A stretch of 64,000 bases of DNA from the NCBI GenBank assembly GCA_949987565.1, contig OX465111.1, positions 19,719,960-19,783,959 on the forward strand, written 5' to 3'. The notes under the pieces were generated by a model. It did no database searches. It was not told where the DNA came from and saw nothing but the letters and a program-made list of their open reading frames with translations. Positions 31,945 through 42,785 of this stretch are shown here, piece by piece (position 1 is the first letter of the stretch; every line of letters begins with the position of its first letter). This stretch comes from Luidia sarsii (Eukaryota > Echinodermata > Asteroidea > Paxillosida > Luidiidae). The position numbers and the translations under genes were made by a program.

Positions 31945-33138
31945 TTAATCAAGAGGAACCACTCCTGGGCACATGTTCACAAAAGCACAAGCAACATGAA
32001 CAATTTTGTTTACAGTCACCTCTGGAGAATTTTTGTCATTAACTAGTGTAATTGGGATACGGCTTTGGAGAATTGTGTACTTCTGTTTAACCATTCCGAT
32101 TACCCGTTCAACATGAATTCTTACACATGACAGTTCCCTACTCCAATCAACGTCAACTTTTTCAAGTTGCTTTTTACCACATGTGAATGGGGGCACTTTC
32201 ACCTCAGCCATTGCCATTCCGCAGTAGTCATTTACAAAAAATCCCCTATCACCTATAACAAGATCACCTGGTAAAAGTTTGTCTACGAGGCCACTGTTCT
32301 GTGTGATATTCGTATCTGAAGCACGCCCTCCCCAGCAATTACTTAAAAAACAAATGGGACCTTGTGGTGTAATACCAATCAGAAACTTGAGTGTGGAATG
32401 GTGTTTGTAGTTACTCCAAACTTGAGCTCTTGCCAGTAAATCCGAGGGCTGTTCAATAAAAACTTCAGTACAGTCAATAATAACAGCACATTTTCCAAAA
32501 AAACGTCTGAATGAGCTTGGCATGCTCTTGCGCAAAGCATCGCGACTAGGCCAGTGAATAAGGGACTGTGTCTTAACAAACATAATGTCTAGAATACGGT
32601 GAAAATTTCTCGAAACCGTTGATTGATTCACTCCAAATCTATATGCCAAATCATCATCAGCGAGGTTCAAACGCAGTTTCATGAAAAACATTAACACCTT
32701 ATGAAACTGGGACAGTTTTCTACAACCTGGAAGGGCACCTAGTATCAGTGCAAAAAGGGCAGAGAACACGCCCCATGAAGGAAGCCCTGTGTAGAACTTA
32801 ATCTTCGCATCATCTTTGAAGTCCTCTTCTAGCAGACCCGTTTGATTCACCCTTTCCTCCAGCTCACGAACCTGGCCCCTCAGAGCAATATTGTCTCTTT
32901 CGAGTTGCTGGATTTGTTGTTCAAATGAACTGATGTAATCTGATGACAGTTCTGTTTGAGCCTCGACTCCTGATGGCTCTGCGTAGGTGTTCTGTTCCTG
33001 CTCTGGGTTGTCGGCACTTTGGCGCCGTTTGTGAAGCTCAAGTAGTATTGAAGCTGTCGCCACATCATCTGCCTTTCTTTTACGCTGAGCCAGTCGTTCA
33101 AAACGTCCAGGTGCTCCCTCGTGTCTTGAGTACCCCAT
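31945..33138 (-). CDS. DDE_Tnp_4 transposase (ISL2EU/IS4EU-like)
   Basis: A 397-codon open frame. A basic N-terminus is followed by a coiled coil (FEQQIQQLERDNIALRGQV, about 69-98), an HTH region (FYTGLPSWGVF...FGVNQSTVSRNFHRIL) and the RNase H-like DDE domain: first D in AVIIDCTEVFIEQP, second D in LVIGDRGFFVND, and E in HVERVIGMVKQ. All three acidic residues are present. Upstream in frame beyond the Met is GKPAYLHDTNNPDWSPT after an acceptor-like CACGCAG at 33197. That resembles the end of a THAP zinc finger, so the true N-terminus may be spliced. The PLE begins at its stop codon. Confidence 0.8.
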   Translation of the reverse strand: MGYSRHEGAPGRFERLAQRKRKADDVATASILLELHKRRQSADNPEQEQNTYAEPSGVEAQTELSSDYISSFEQQIQQLERDNIALRGQVRELEERVNQTGLLEEDFKDDAKIKFYTGLPSWGVFSALFALILGALPGCRKLSQFHKVLMFFMKLRLNLADDDLAYRFGVNQSTVSRNFHRILDIMFVKTQSLIHWPSRDALRKSMPSSFRRFFGKCAVIIDCTEVFIEQPSDLLARAQVWSNYKHHSTLKFLIGITPQGPICFLSNCWGGRASDTNITQNSGLVDKLLPGDLVIGDRGFFVNDYCGMAMAEVKVPPFTCGKKQLEKVDVDWSRELSCVRIHVERVIGMVKQKYTILQSRIPITLVNDKNSPEVTVNKIVHVACAFVNMCPGVVPLD

Positions 33139-34940
33139 GTTTTGAGTAGGAGACCAATCAGGATTGTTGGTGTCATGAAGGTAAGCTGGCTTTCCTGCGT
33201 GAAAATTTTGAAAATGTTTTAGAGGACATACAATTTGTGCAATTTGTTGCCTTACCTGATGTGTAGAGTGCTGTAGGTTCAGCGCTTTGCCATATTGCCT
33301 GATGGTGTGCTGGTTTGTGAAAATGATGGTGTTATCCCATTCAGTGACACCGCCTCTCTGTTGACCCGTGGAACGAAAAATGAAAACATTTTAGGACCAC
33401 ATGCCGTGTTCTTTGCTATATTCCAGGGGAGTAGTCAATTTAACCATAAAGCAAGAACCTTGCAATATGCGTCGACTGGGTTGGGCTAATATAGCAGGCC
33501 ATAAGATCGGAAGGTGCTCTCATGGAAGGAGACTAGGGACGCTTCGCAGCTCCCATGGTGTCGCAATAACATGTTTTCATGCCATCTGGGCAATCATCAG
33601 TTGCGGTAGTGATCTTGGCAGATCAGTTCATCTCAATATGGGTGTGCCGGTATAGAAATTGGTTGGAGTGGCCGGACTGGGTATTATTGGGTGATTTGTT
33701 CCTCAAATAAGGAGAGCAGATTGTCCAGGGTTTTAACCAGTTCCTCAAAGGGACTAGAATCGTCTGGGACGGGGGTTGTTGTTGTGGGCTGGGGAAGGTT
33801 AGCCCGGATGAACATTCCCGTAGGTTTTGGCATTTTTGGTCAGCAATGAGGGTTGAATTTGGGAAAATATCCCTGAGTTGTTCATTGCTTTGGAAGTGCT
33901 GCCAATGTCTATATTGTCTGCTCGTTGCAAATCACAGTGGTTAATCGCAGGATTATAGGTGGTGCTATAAAACACCAGAGGTGCTGGCATTGTTTGGGTT
34001 CCAGTTTGTGGTTTGTGAACCAGGGGTCGATTTTTGGGAGATACATCGCTGGTTGATCAAGTTTGATCTCGGGTTTCGAGTAGCCTCTGTTGGGTAGGAG
34101 TTTTGAGGTTATGACCGTTACTTCGAAGTCTTCACTGTTGTATTCCTTGCATATCGGAGACATTCTCCGTAGATGAATGCGTTGAATACGTGAGGGGTTT
34201 GGGAAGACATTGAGTAGGTTTGGTAGGTTTCCGTGGGCTCTCGTCGAACCTTTGTGTGGAAACGATTACCTTTGAAAATTGGTTCGGTCAAATGGGGAGG
34301 TCTCGTGGATAAGGTTGGAGTATATTGGGTTCACTTCTTGGATAAGGAACGGGGTAGTTTGCCAGGGGTATAGTTGGTTGTATAAGGGGTAGCGATTAGT
34401 GTGGGTAATTGGAAGGTAGTTGCCACATTGTGAGTGATATTGGTTAGTGTAGCAGAGGTGGGAACACAACTTCGAATCGCACAACCTGGACCGTTGCCAA
34501 TGTAATTTTCTTAAATGGAGAAAGATTTACAATGGTTAGGTTTGTTGTGATGTTTTTCCCTGTCCTCCGCTGCTAAAGTCAGTAGACTGGCTGTACATGT
34601 ATATGTACAAGGTTATAGTTGGAGCTATGGCGGGAGAGGTTTGCCCTGTGATTACGTGACTTGCAATATTGTCTCTCTTTTGAAGAGTGGATAGTCTTGA
34701 AAAAGACTGTTGGGTTTGTCACGTTGGTAACCGCCTCAGGAATCTTGCTTGAATAGGATTTCATTGCACTTACTCTGTGATGCGAATGAGTCCAGGGGTC
34801 GTTGAGCGCTGTTTTCTTCCGCTGAGTCTTGCAGATGGCCAGTTAGTTGAGTGTATGCATCCTCGTCGAGGAGGCATTGTGGTGTGGCCTGTTGCGGTTT
34901 GAGCGGAAGCTGAGATTGCGCCGATACGAGGTGGCAAGGC
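33139..34940. other. No gene recognised; decayed minus-strand frames
   Basis: Several short minus-strand frames of 60-85 codons (33799-34764) follow one another and could be an old transposon gene broken by stops. I could not match any of them to a family. A possible transposon 5' exon remnant lies at 33255-33400. Confidence 0.4.
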
Positions 34941-34944
34941 TGAG

Positions 34945-35210
34945 CGTCACGACGTATGACACTTAACCACCGTGGCTAAGCTTTCAGTGCGCATGCGCGA
35001 AGCCAGGTTTTGCTGAGGTCTCTCCCCATTCATTCATTCATTCATTCATTCATTTCTCAGGCAGTTACAGGCACAAGCACGAAACAACCCTAACCCTTAT
35101 CCTAAAAGTAACCCTAAAAATCCTAATCCTGAACCTAATCCTAATCCTAACTCTATCAGTAACGCTAACCCAACCCGAACTCTAACTCTGACCGTAACCA
35201 TAACAAAATC
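34945..35210 (+). repeat. Dispersed element with ATTC run and degenerate CCTAA repeats, copy 2
   Basis: It repeats the order seen at 9890-10165: GCGTCACGACNTATGACACTT, GCGCATGCGCGAAGCCAGG, (ATTC)n, AGGCACAAGCACGAAACAACC, then variant CCTAA units. Confidence 0.8.
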
Positions 35211-35745
35211 CCATGGTTGAAACATGGCAAGGAAAGCTTGGACCGGACAGCGGGATTTGAGGAGAAAGTGCTAAAAGGGAGCGTGGACAACAAGTGTAAC
35301 TGAGGACTGGGAAAACAACCCCCAAGCCCGATCGAACAATCACTGCGGGATAATGTACACGTACCTCACTGTGTCGTTACATTTTGAAGCAGAACTGTAG
35401 ATTTTGCCAAGACATTCACATTCTAAGAACAGAAAAAGAAAGTGGTTTGACGAGTTATGAAAGCGGGGTGCTGACTGTTCCGTAGATAACTTTTCTTAGT
35501 TCTGAAGCCTTCCTTAGCCACGCCTGTCTTTACGATTGCGTAAAACTTTCCGAACGGCATTTACATGTCCTTATTTACTTATTTCATACTCATTTATTAA
35601 TCTTAAATCTTTCGGGTTAGGCAGGGACTATCTAGGAGGAAACAAAGTTTACAAGCTCCCACCAAAGAGATGTGTAAATCCAGACCTTGGCCAATTAATA
35701 AATGGATATGAATTATGAAACGCAAAGTACAAATACAATTATTAA

Positions 35746-36110
35746 AGGGATAACACAATGGTCAAGGTCAAAGAATAGCATCCATACGTTATCTGATCTA
35801 ACATATCCATTCAATAGCACACCTGTGAAAATTTCAGCTCAATCCGCCAACCAAGTCCCGAGAAAATTATTGTGAAAACCGCTTTATTTGTTTCACGAAA
35901 ATGCAGCATTCAACAAAATGTTCCGAAAAATCGTTTAGATCTAGGGGTGAGACGTAAATTATTTCTTTTCTCTTTTCTCCACAAATACAGCATTTTAGAC
36001 AGAAAAATTTCAGTGCAAGGTTTCTACTATAACCATCTTCAAACTACATAAGTTTCATGTAAATCTGTGAACATTTCTGTTTGTTATCTTGCCAATGTTG
36101 TGTAGGGGCT
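35746..36110. repeat. 365-bp MITE with TTAA target duplication
   Basis: TTAA at 35742-35745 and 36111-36114 flanks termini AGGGATAACACAATGG and CCAATGTTGTGTAGGGGCT, which are imperfect inverted repeats. The inverted copy is at 26874-27243. TTAA with A-G ends fits Kolobok-like parents. Confidence 0.75.
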
Positions 36111-36770
36111 TTAAAGACATTTAAGATAAAAATCCAGTCAAGACATAAAAATCACACACAGAAAAAAAAGGCGAATAATCAAATTAAGTCACAATACTAA
36201 ATAATTATTAAGGAACAATCAAACACGAAAAAACAATCACATTAAAAGTCTTCTAAAAATCTCACACAAAGATAAAATGAAGTAAATAAAAAAAACTCTT
36301 GCAAACTGCTCAAAAGACACAAAAAAACATGTCAATCCGACCGCTTCCCTTGCATACTCTCACCGTCTCCCTTCAGAATCTTGCCCATCAAACACTACCC
36401 CCTAAGAAGACAAACACATCTATAAAAGTATATACGATTGTGATAAAACCTGTTACGGTTTTTAAACCTTTTACGGTTTCAAAAGAAAAGAATCACAGCC
36501 TTCCTTAATCAAACCATTTCTTACTGTAGAAGAGTGACCGGAACGGTGGACTAAGTGGAATTGGGGGGAACTTTGGCTTTGACTGCTATGTGAACAAAGA
36601 TTATTACGGGACTAGGCAAACAAGAGTTTGGGTGAATCTCTAGGTTTTATTGTTACTGAACGGTTACAAACGTTCAAAATGTCTCAAAATACAAGATGCA
36701 AACTAGAAAATGATTGTGAGTAAAGGCAATACAAAGCCCCAGGTCTACAAACGTACTATCTATCTATTTC
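36111..36770. other. AT-rich intergenic sequence
   Basis: No gene, RNA or recognised repeat beyond simple A-rich stretches. Confidence 0.5.
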
Positions 36771-36960
36771 CATCAGGTCGGTTTCGGCCCCTGGTGACCA
36801 TGTTGACAAGTAGCCTCCGTGCTGATCTGTCCGTTGTTGTTCGAATTGTCTCTATGGGGGATCGGCCCACTCTTGCCAGAATGTTGTCCCACCATCTTGT
36901 TCTTGGTCTTCCGCGTCCCCTTTTGCCCTCCAAATGTACAAGTACTAGGTAATCGACTGA
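36770..36960 (-). mobile_element. LINE C-terminal fragment
   Basis: The minus frame reads GKRGRGRPRTRWWDNI and TTTDRSARRLLVNMVT before a stop, the characteristic end of a LINE ORF2 (G-R-P-x-x-R-W-x-D). Only the end is kept. Confidence 0.8.
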
Positions 36961-37683
36961 CTCAATATAAGTCAGTTGGTTACATTACTTCTGATCAGAA
37001 ATTAAAGAACTTTTTTTTTGGGGGGGGTCGGACACTTTGTAAGAAAATTGGTAAGGATCATATCTAGATTTCAAGCAGTGGACTGCAAGGGGCTCTTATA
37101 GTCTTGGTATTGATGCAAAGGTTTTAGAGCTCCGGTAGGGTAAGGTACGGGTGGGATGTTGACATCAACATCTGTTGTCATGTAAAAGACAGACAGGTCA
37201 ACGATCGAATGGATCACCAGGTTGATCACGAGTCAGACGCGTGACGATCTCTGTCAGCGCTGTGGTTGTATAACGGGCCTGACAAAAGCTGCCTGCCATG
37301 AAAAGTGGGATATAGGTTTATGGTGTGGGCGTTGTTTGCAAAGTTGCATAATAATGTAGCCGTGGGCCTTGTCACGCTATGAACGTTCAACACTTGTTGA
37401 AACTTTTACACGCACGGGTCCGACATGGGTCCGACCCGTGTTGAATTCAACACTCGGGTCACCAGGCTCGCCGCGGTTTCACACTACGCAACGCCACACC
37501 GTCATTTTCTCAACCCGTGTAATGTTTCGACCCGTGTAATGCGTGATCGTTTCACACTACACACGGCATCGAACTTTCAACACGGGTCCAATCTGAAAAC
37601 CCCCAGATACTAGATATGAACAATAATAAGAGAATTATATCAGATGGAGTTGAATTCTGAGAGAAATTTTAACAGCTAGGGAG

Positions 37684-37902
37684 TGTATTCGAAAGAGTGT
37701 GAGATGGTGTCTCGGTAGGAAAGGTGATCATGGGGGATGATTGCTTAAACTTCCTGCATTTAATGGCTGTCTGTTATGACAGATCGGAGATGACCCTGAG
37801 ACGATGATTATCAATTATGGGTAACGTTGTTGGTGGCGCTAGATATGTTGATCACCTTTCCTACCGATCGAGACACCATCTCACACTCTTTTTCGAATAC
37901 AG
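37684..37902. repeat. Foldback MITE
   Basis: GTATTCGAAAGAGTGTGAGA at the left and its complement (with TTTTTCGAATAC) at the right form arms of about 50 bp through GGTAGGAAAGGTGATCA. Target duplications are not clear. Confidence 0.75.
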
Positions 37903-38364
37903 GAGAAGGTAGATTGATAGTATATACCTAAAAGACGTATAGTCCCTTGCTTAGCCGTGTTAACTACACAACTCATACAAAATATTATAGGAAGGCATTT
38001 GTTCACACTTTCCACAGTATTGAATTCTTATTCCAACACAGATACCCATATCAATATATCAATGGGTCGATTCAAAAATGTTTATAAAAGAGCTCTGCTC
38101 TCCCAGTATCTGACATTTGTTTTTCTCATTATTATTCAGCAATAAGCTTTTCAAAATGTATGTACTATTTGTCTTCATCGTTTACCGTTTGTCTGTTCAC
38201 TTCCGACCTGTCTGTCCGTTTGTCTTTGTCTTTGTTCCCGTTTCGTAATAAGGCACTTCACTACAAGCCTCGGCTTCCCGAAGATGCCTCCATGCTTATT
38301 TTTCCCTTTTCCTTTTGTACAATTAATTCATTCTAATGTTTGTGAATATCTTTCCGCTCAAGGC

Positions 38365-38396
<32 letters not shown>

Positions 38397-41390
38397 GGAC
38401 ATTTCTAGAGCGCCAGAATCCGGCTGCAGAGCTAAGACGCTCAAGGCGCTTAACAACATTATACAGAATCAAAGAAAAGACTACATATACTATACATGTA
38501 TATGTTCAGCTTTTCCCATGAAGCATGGAAATAAATGTGAGTTTTGATTTTTTTTTTTAATTGAATAATATACCAATACCAATCCAACTGTATCAGTATA
38601 TATACCAATATCAATACCAAATCCAGTAGCAAAAATTGGCCTACCAATACCAGTACCGATACCGGTGTTACGATCTCAAGTGGGTGGCCGTGCTGAAATG
38701 GGTGGGTGATGACGTCACCACCCATCTGAGCACGTAGCGACAACCTGCTGAAATAGGCGAAATACGGGCGGCGTGCTAAGATGGGTGGGTGAATTGAGCG
38801 CGTGCGGGCGCCCTTTACGCTAACCCGATGGGTGCAGCACACCAAATCCATCCAAGATGGCTCCGCCGAGCTGATTATCATAAAGTGTGTACCCACAACT
38901 TTTTTTTAATAAGGGGTCATTGGAGGCTAATTAACTGATACATTGTAGAACAAGTGAAGCTTAAGACAACCTGGGGGTCCACTCTTCAATTTGGTATGTC
39001 ATTTGGACAATATCTGGCTTTAAATATGGCCCTATTTGGCTGTGGAAGTGGAGGGGTCCATCCCAAAATCCTTGCAGAAATTCGGCTTGGACGGCTACAC
39101 ATTTTGAGGGTGTTTTTTTCTGGGGTAATTAGCAAAAAATCTAATCGGCTAAGAGCACTAAAATTGAAAAAAATCTGAGAGATGAAGGTCCAAACTACCA
39201 TTTTAAGTATAGCTACAAGAACTGAGAGACTTTTGGGCATGGGATAATTGGCTTTGAAAGTGAGTGTTTTTGTACAGTGTTCAATGGGAGCTCTATTTAG
39301 TGTTCTGCACCCTGATTGCCCATAATGGCAGCCCACCGCCATTAATTTTGATCATGCCACCCATTTTAGACTGTCACATCGGTACCAGTACCAACGCCGA
39401 TACTGATACTGATACCAATACCACTACCTATATCAGTACCCGTACCAATACCCGTACCAATACCAATAGAGGTTTTTCATATGACGTCACCTGACCACCG
39501 CACTAGGAGCGTGCAAACCCGCGGGAGCGCGTGCAACTAATGTGATCTCATAGATATCGGAAGAATATCTGTGTGATCTCCGATCGAGGCGCACGCGTTC
39601 CGCGTACATCCGCGTATACATTGAACGCATACCGTCACCAAGTTAAGCATGCGACTGAAAACCTCGATACCAACACCAAAACCAATAAGCACCGAGACTG
39701 AATTTCCTAAAGACATACCACTTTATTTATTCACTCAATGCACTGCGCATACCGTACACCAGAATGACGGAAGACATGATTGTCACTATTTCGTTGCCAC
39801 AACCGATAGCTCGTTATAGGCCTACAAAATTATTAGAACAGCGTTATTATAATGCAAGCAAGGGGCCAACGTACACCACCAAACCATTCTGACAATTCCG
39901 TTAATACCCAAATATTGAGCGTAATATAAAGATAAAGAGGTGACTATAACCAGAGATATGCATATGCAGTGTTGCAGTCAGATTGTTTATTGTCTGATGC
40001 TTCATTTTTTGTATTAAGAAAAAGGCTCTTTTTCTTCTTTTTATTCACAAACTGAACATCCCCAACAAGAACGGCCATTAAATGGCAAGATTTATATTTC
40101 TCTTCGTAATAAAATAGACAAGGCTCTTTCTGGAGAAAGACGATACTAGTCGGCTTCATGTATTCATCGAAGCACTTTGGTTAAGAAAAATGTCCATGTA
40201 TCTAATGCTGGGGTAATGCTGGCGGTAGAAATTGTACAAAGTTAAAAAAGCAAAAACAATGATTAACCACTCCCCTTTTTTTCATCCCAAGACTTTGCGT
40301 TACTATTATTGAAAATATGAATCCCGCAAGTTATGAACCTTAAATACTCACAATTGATCACGGTAAAACATGTACAATCATAATAGTTTCAGTGTAAAGT
40401 GTGAAATGTTGGCCTTTTTAAGCCAACCACAGGCGTCGGCGCCAGCTTTGTTCTCAGTCACCCAGAAGCTAACAACCAAGGTTGGAGGTTATTTGTGCAA
40501 GTGATGTGTTCGGTGCTCCTTCCTTGCATTCTTTTCGCCGCCAGGTCCATGCAGCTCTTTCAACTTTTAATACTTAATGTGCTGTTTGTGTTTCAGTCTT
40601 TAACTATGTGCTGAATTGTTGTGATTGATTGTGGTTTGAATCTCTGCTTCTTGCATAGTTATACTTGTTTGCTTGTTTTCTATTTGTTTGTCTGTCTGTT
40701 TGTTTCAATGTTCTATGAATGATATATCCATTATTTATTTAACTATTTCATTGTAAATTAATTTATCAAATTAGTGTTTTATTTATTTTTATATATCTCC
40801 CTGTAACTGGCATTTTGTTTGCTGTTGGATGAGATTAATAAATAAGAATAAAATAAGAATAAGAATAAGTTGAAGCATGGGAGATGTCTGTGGGCTTTGG
40901 GCTTTTCCATTGCCAAATGCAGAGTCAAAGGCCTCTTGTACTAATCCCCTACATTGTACTTCAATATGGATGACAGAAAACGAGACAGAGGAGGATCTAG
41001 AGCCCTCTTAATTTGTGAGAAGCCCCCTTTGAAGTCAGTAGTAAGCAGTCTGCAACAGTCTTGTAATATCGAGGGCCAGATAACAGGACCTTTCCTCACA
41101 GCATGGAATGAGAAAAGGTTAGGGTGAGGGTTAGGGTTCTGATGGAAACGTTAGCCTTGCAAACAAGTTGAGATGAGCATTTTGGTCATTTATGTCTGTT
41201 AGCAGTAGAGGGACAGATAGTCTGAGTCTAGCGGAACCTTTTACTCAAACCTAAGGCAGAATGGGAGTAGTTCTCGCCAGGATCGTAACATCAGGCTTTC
41301 TCAGTTTTTGAGATTAGGCATTTTGGTCATTCAGGTTAGTCTTGAGTAAGCAGTTTTGCACCATCTTTTGTTTATTTTGTATGTTGGCCT
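37903..41390. other. Gene-poor stretch with simple repeats
   Basis: It holds an (AAT)n run at 38366-38395, two ATACCAGTACC-type tracts at 38570-38665 and 39378-39470, a short palindrome at 38695-38735, and at 41090-41375 a decayed PLE tail (GCCAGGATCGTAACATCAGG...AGTAAGCAGTTTTGCA). No coding exon was recognised. Confidence 0.55.
41371..41376 (-). terminator. Polyadenylation signal of LRRIQ3
   Basis: AATAAA on the minus strand, about 33 nt after the stop codon, inside the decayed PLE tail. Confidence 0.5.
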
Positions 41391-41408
41391 CTTGAGTATG
41401 TTTGTATT

Positions 41409-42785
41409 CTATGTCTGGATGACGGTAGGGTGGTTGCCCACCCGTCCCTCGTACATGGCGATGAGTGTCTGGTAACGGTCCGGCTTGCCCTCCTGGTTGA
41501 CGGGCGGGAGGACCGGGTCGGCGGCCGCCTTGGGCAGCGGGTAGAAGGCCTGGACGGACTCGGCCTTCTGCCGCTGCTGGGCCACTCGAGCCCTGGCCTC
41601 CAGGAGCCGCTCGTTGGCCTCCTGCAGCATGCGTGTGCCCAGGGCCGAGCGCTCCACGGCCGTCTGCGTCTGCCGCATCAGCTGCCGGTGCTCCAGGTAG
41701 CGCTGGACTAGCTCCAGCTGCCGCAGCTCCCGGTCCCGCAGCCCGGTCACCAGCTCCTGCCGGCCCCGCCGCGAGCCGCCGCCCTCGGCCTGCCGGTCGT
41801 GCCGCAGCAGGGCGTTGGCGATGGAGGTGTTCTGGCCGGCGAAGTCGCCGGCGAAGGAGCGGTCGGCCGCCCGGTCCCGGGAGAGCTGCCGGGACCGGGC
41901 GTGGCTCTCCCGTCGCTTCTTCCTGTCGGCCCGCTCCAGGTCGGCCCGCTTCTGGAGCGATTCGGCCACGTCGCTGGCGTCGACGTCCTTCTGCCGGACC
42001 GACTGCAGCCGCTTCTCCTCCAGGAAGCCCTGGGCCCGCTGCCTGGAGACTTGTCGGTGCTCCCGGTGGCTGCTTACTTTCTCGCCGGCCGTTTCCAGGC
42101 GCTCGGCCTTGGCCCGGTCCCGGTAGGCCTGCTGGACGGCCCGCAGGCAGGACATGCCCATGGTGCCCTGCACCCGGGCGAAGAGCCGCTGGTCGGCGTT
42201 GACCGACCTGCTCGCTTTCGTCGGCCTCTGTCTGGATTTGCGGACGGCCTTGTCGATGACCTGCCGGTGGGCGGTGCGGATCTCCTCGCCGGCCTCCCGG
42301 CGCTCCATCAGGAGCTCGTGGAGGAGGTCCACGTCGTGCAGGACCGACTTGAGCCCGGAGAGGCGGAACTTGACCGGGGGCTCGTCCTCGTCCGACTCGC
42401 TGCCCGCGGCCGCCTCCTCGGGCCGTCGCTCCCTCTCCAGCTGGCTGCTGGGCAGAGGGCCCAGCATCTGCTTGACCGTCTTGAACTCCTTCCTGCGCCG
42501 GCCCTCGGCCGCTGCCGGCTGCGGCCTGGGCTTGCCACTCCGGCCCGCCTCCAGGGACGACTCCCGGGGGAGGCCCAGCCCCAGGAGGGCGGCGGCGCCG
42601 CCGCCCCCTTCCTCCGCCTCCGTCTCCGAGACCAGTGCCCGGCGCGCCTCCTCCGACTTGAACATGGAGTCCGTCTGGAGCTTGGTGAGGTCGATGCGGA
42701 GGTTGGTGCGCTTGCGCACCGAGGACAAGGGCTCACTCACTCCCGGCGTCGCTGAGGAGATAGCCGCCATGCTGAAGGCAGCATC
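41409..42785 (-). CDS. LRRIQ3: LRRIQ3 exon 5 (last exon)
   Basis: 1,377 bp, acceptor CCCGACAG, entered in phase 0 at DAAFSMAA. It encodes 458 residues rich in Arg, Glu, Gln and Ala with coiled-coil character, ending GNHPTVIQT. Long plus-strand frames over this exon are shadows of its GC-rich codons. Confidence 0.85.
   Translation of the reverse strand, partial: DAAFSMAAISSATPGVSEPLSSVRKRTNLRIDLTKLQTDSMFKSEEARRALVSETEAEEGGGGAAALLGLGLPRESSLEAGRSGKPRPQPAAAEGRRRKEFKTVKQMLGPLPSSQLERERRPEEAAAGSESDEDEPPVKFRLSGLKSVLHDVDLLHELLMERREAGEEIRTAHRQVIDKAVRKSRQRPTKASRSVNADQRLFARVQGTMGMSCLRAVQQAYRDRAKAERLETAGEKVSSHREHRQVSRQRAQGFLEEKRLQSVRQKDVDASDVAESLQKRADLERADRKKRRESHARSRQLSRDRAADRSFAGDFAGQNTSIANALLRHDRQAEGGGSRRGRQELVTGLRDRELRQLELVQRYLEHRQLMRQTQTAVERSALGTRMLQEANERLLEARARVAQQRQKAESVQAFYPLPKAAADPVLPPVNQEGKPDRYQTLIAMYEGRVGNHPTVIQT

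Noticed and set aside
33255..33400. Full THAP zinc-finger exon of the transposase
   Set aside because: The C2CH spacing is not visible; only the terminal NPDWSPT-like part near 33160 is.
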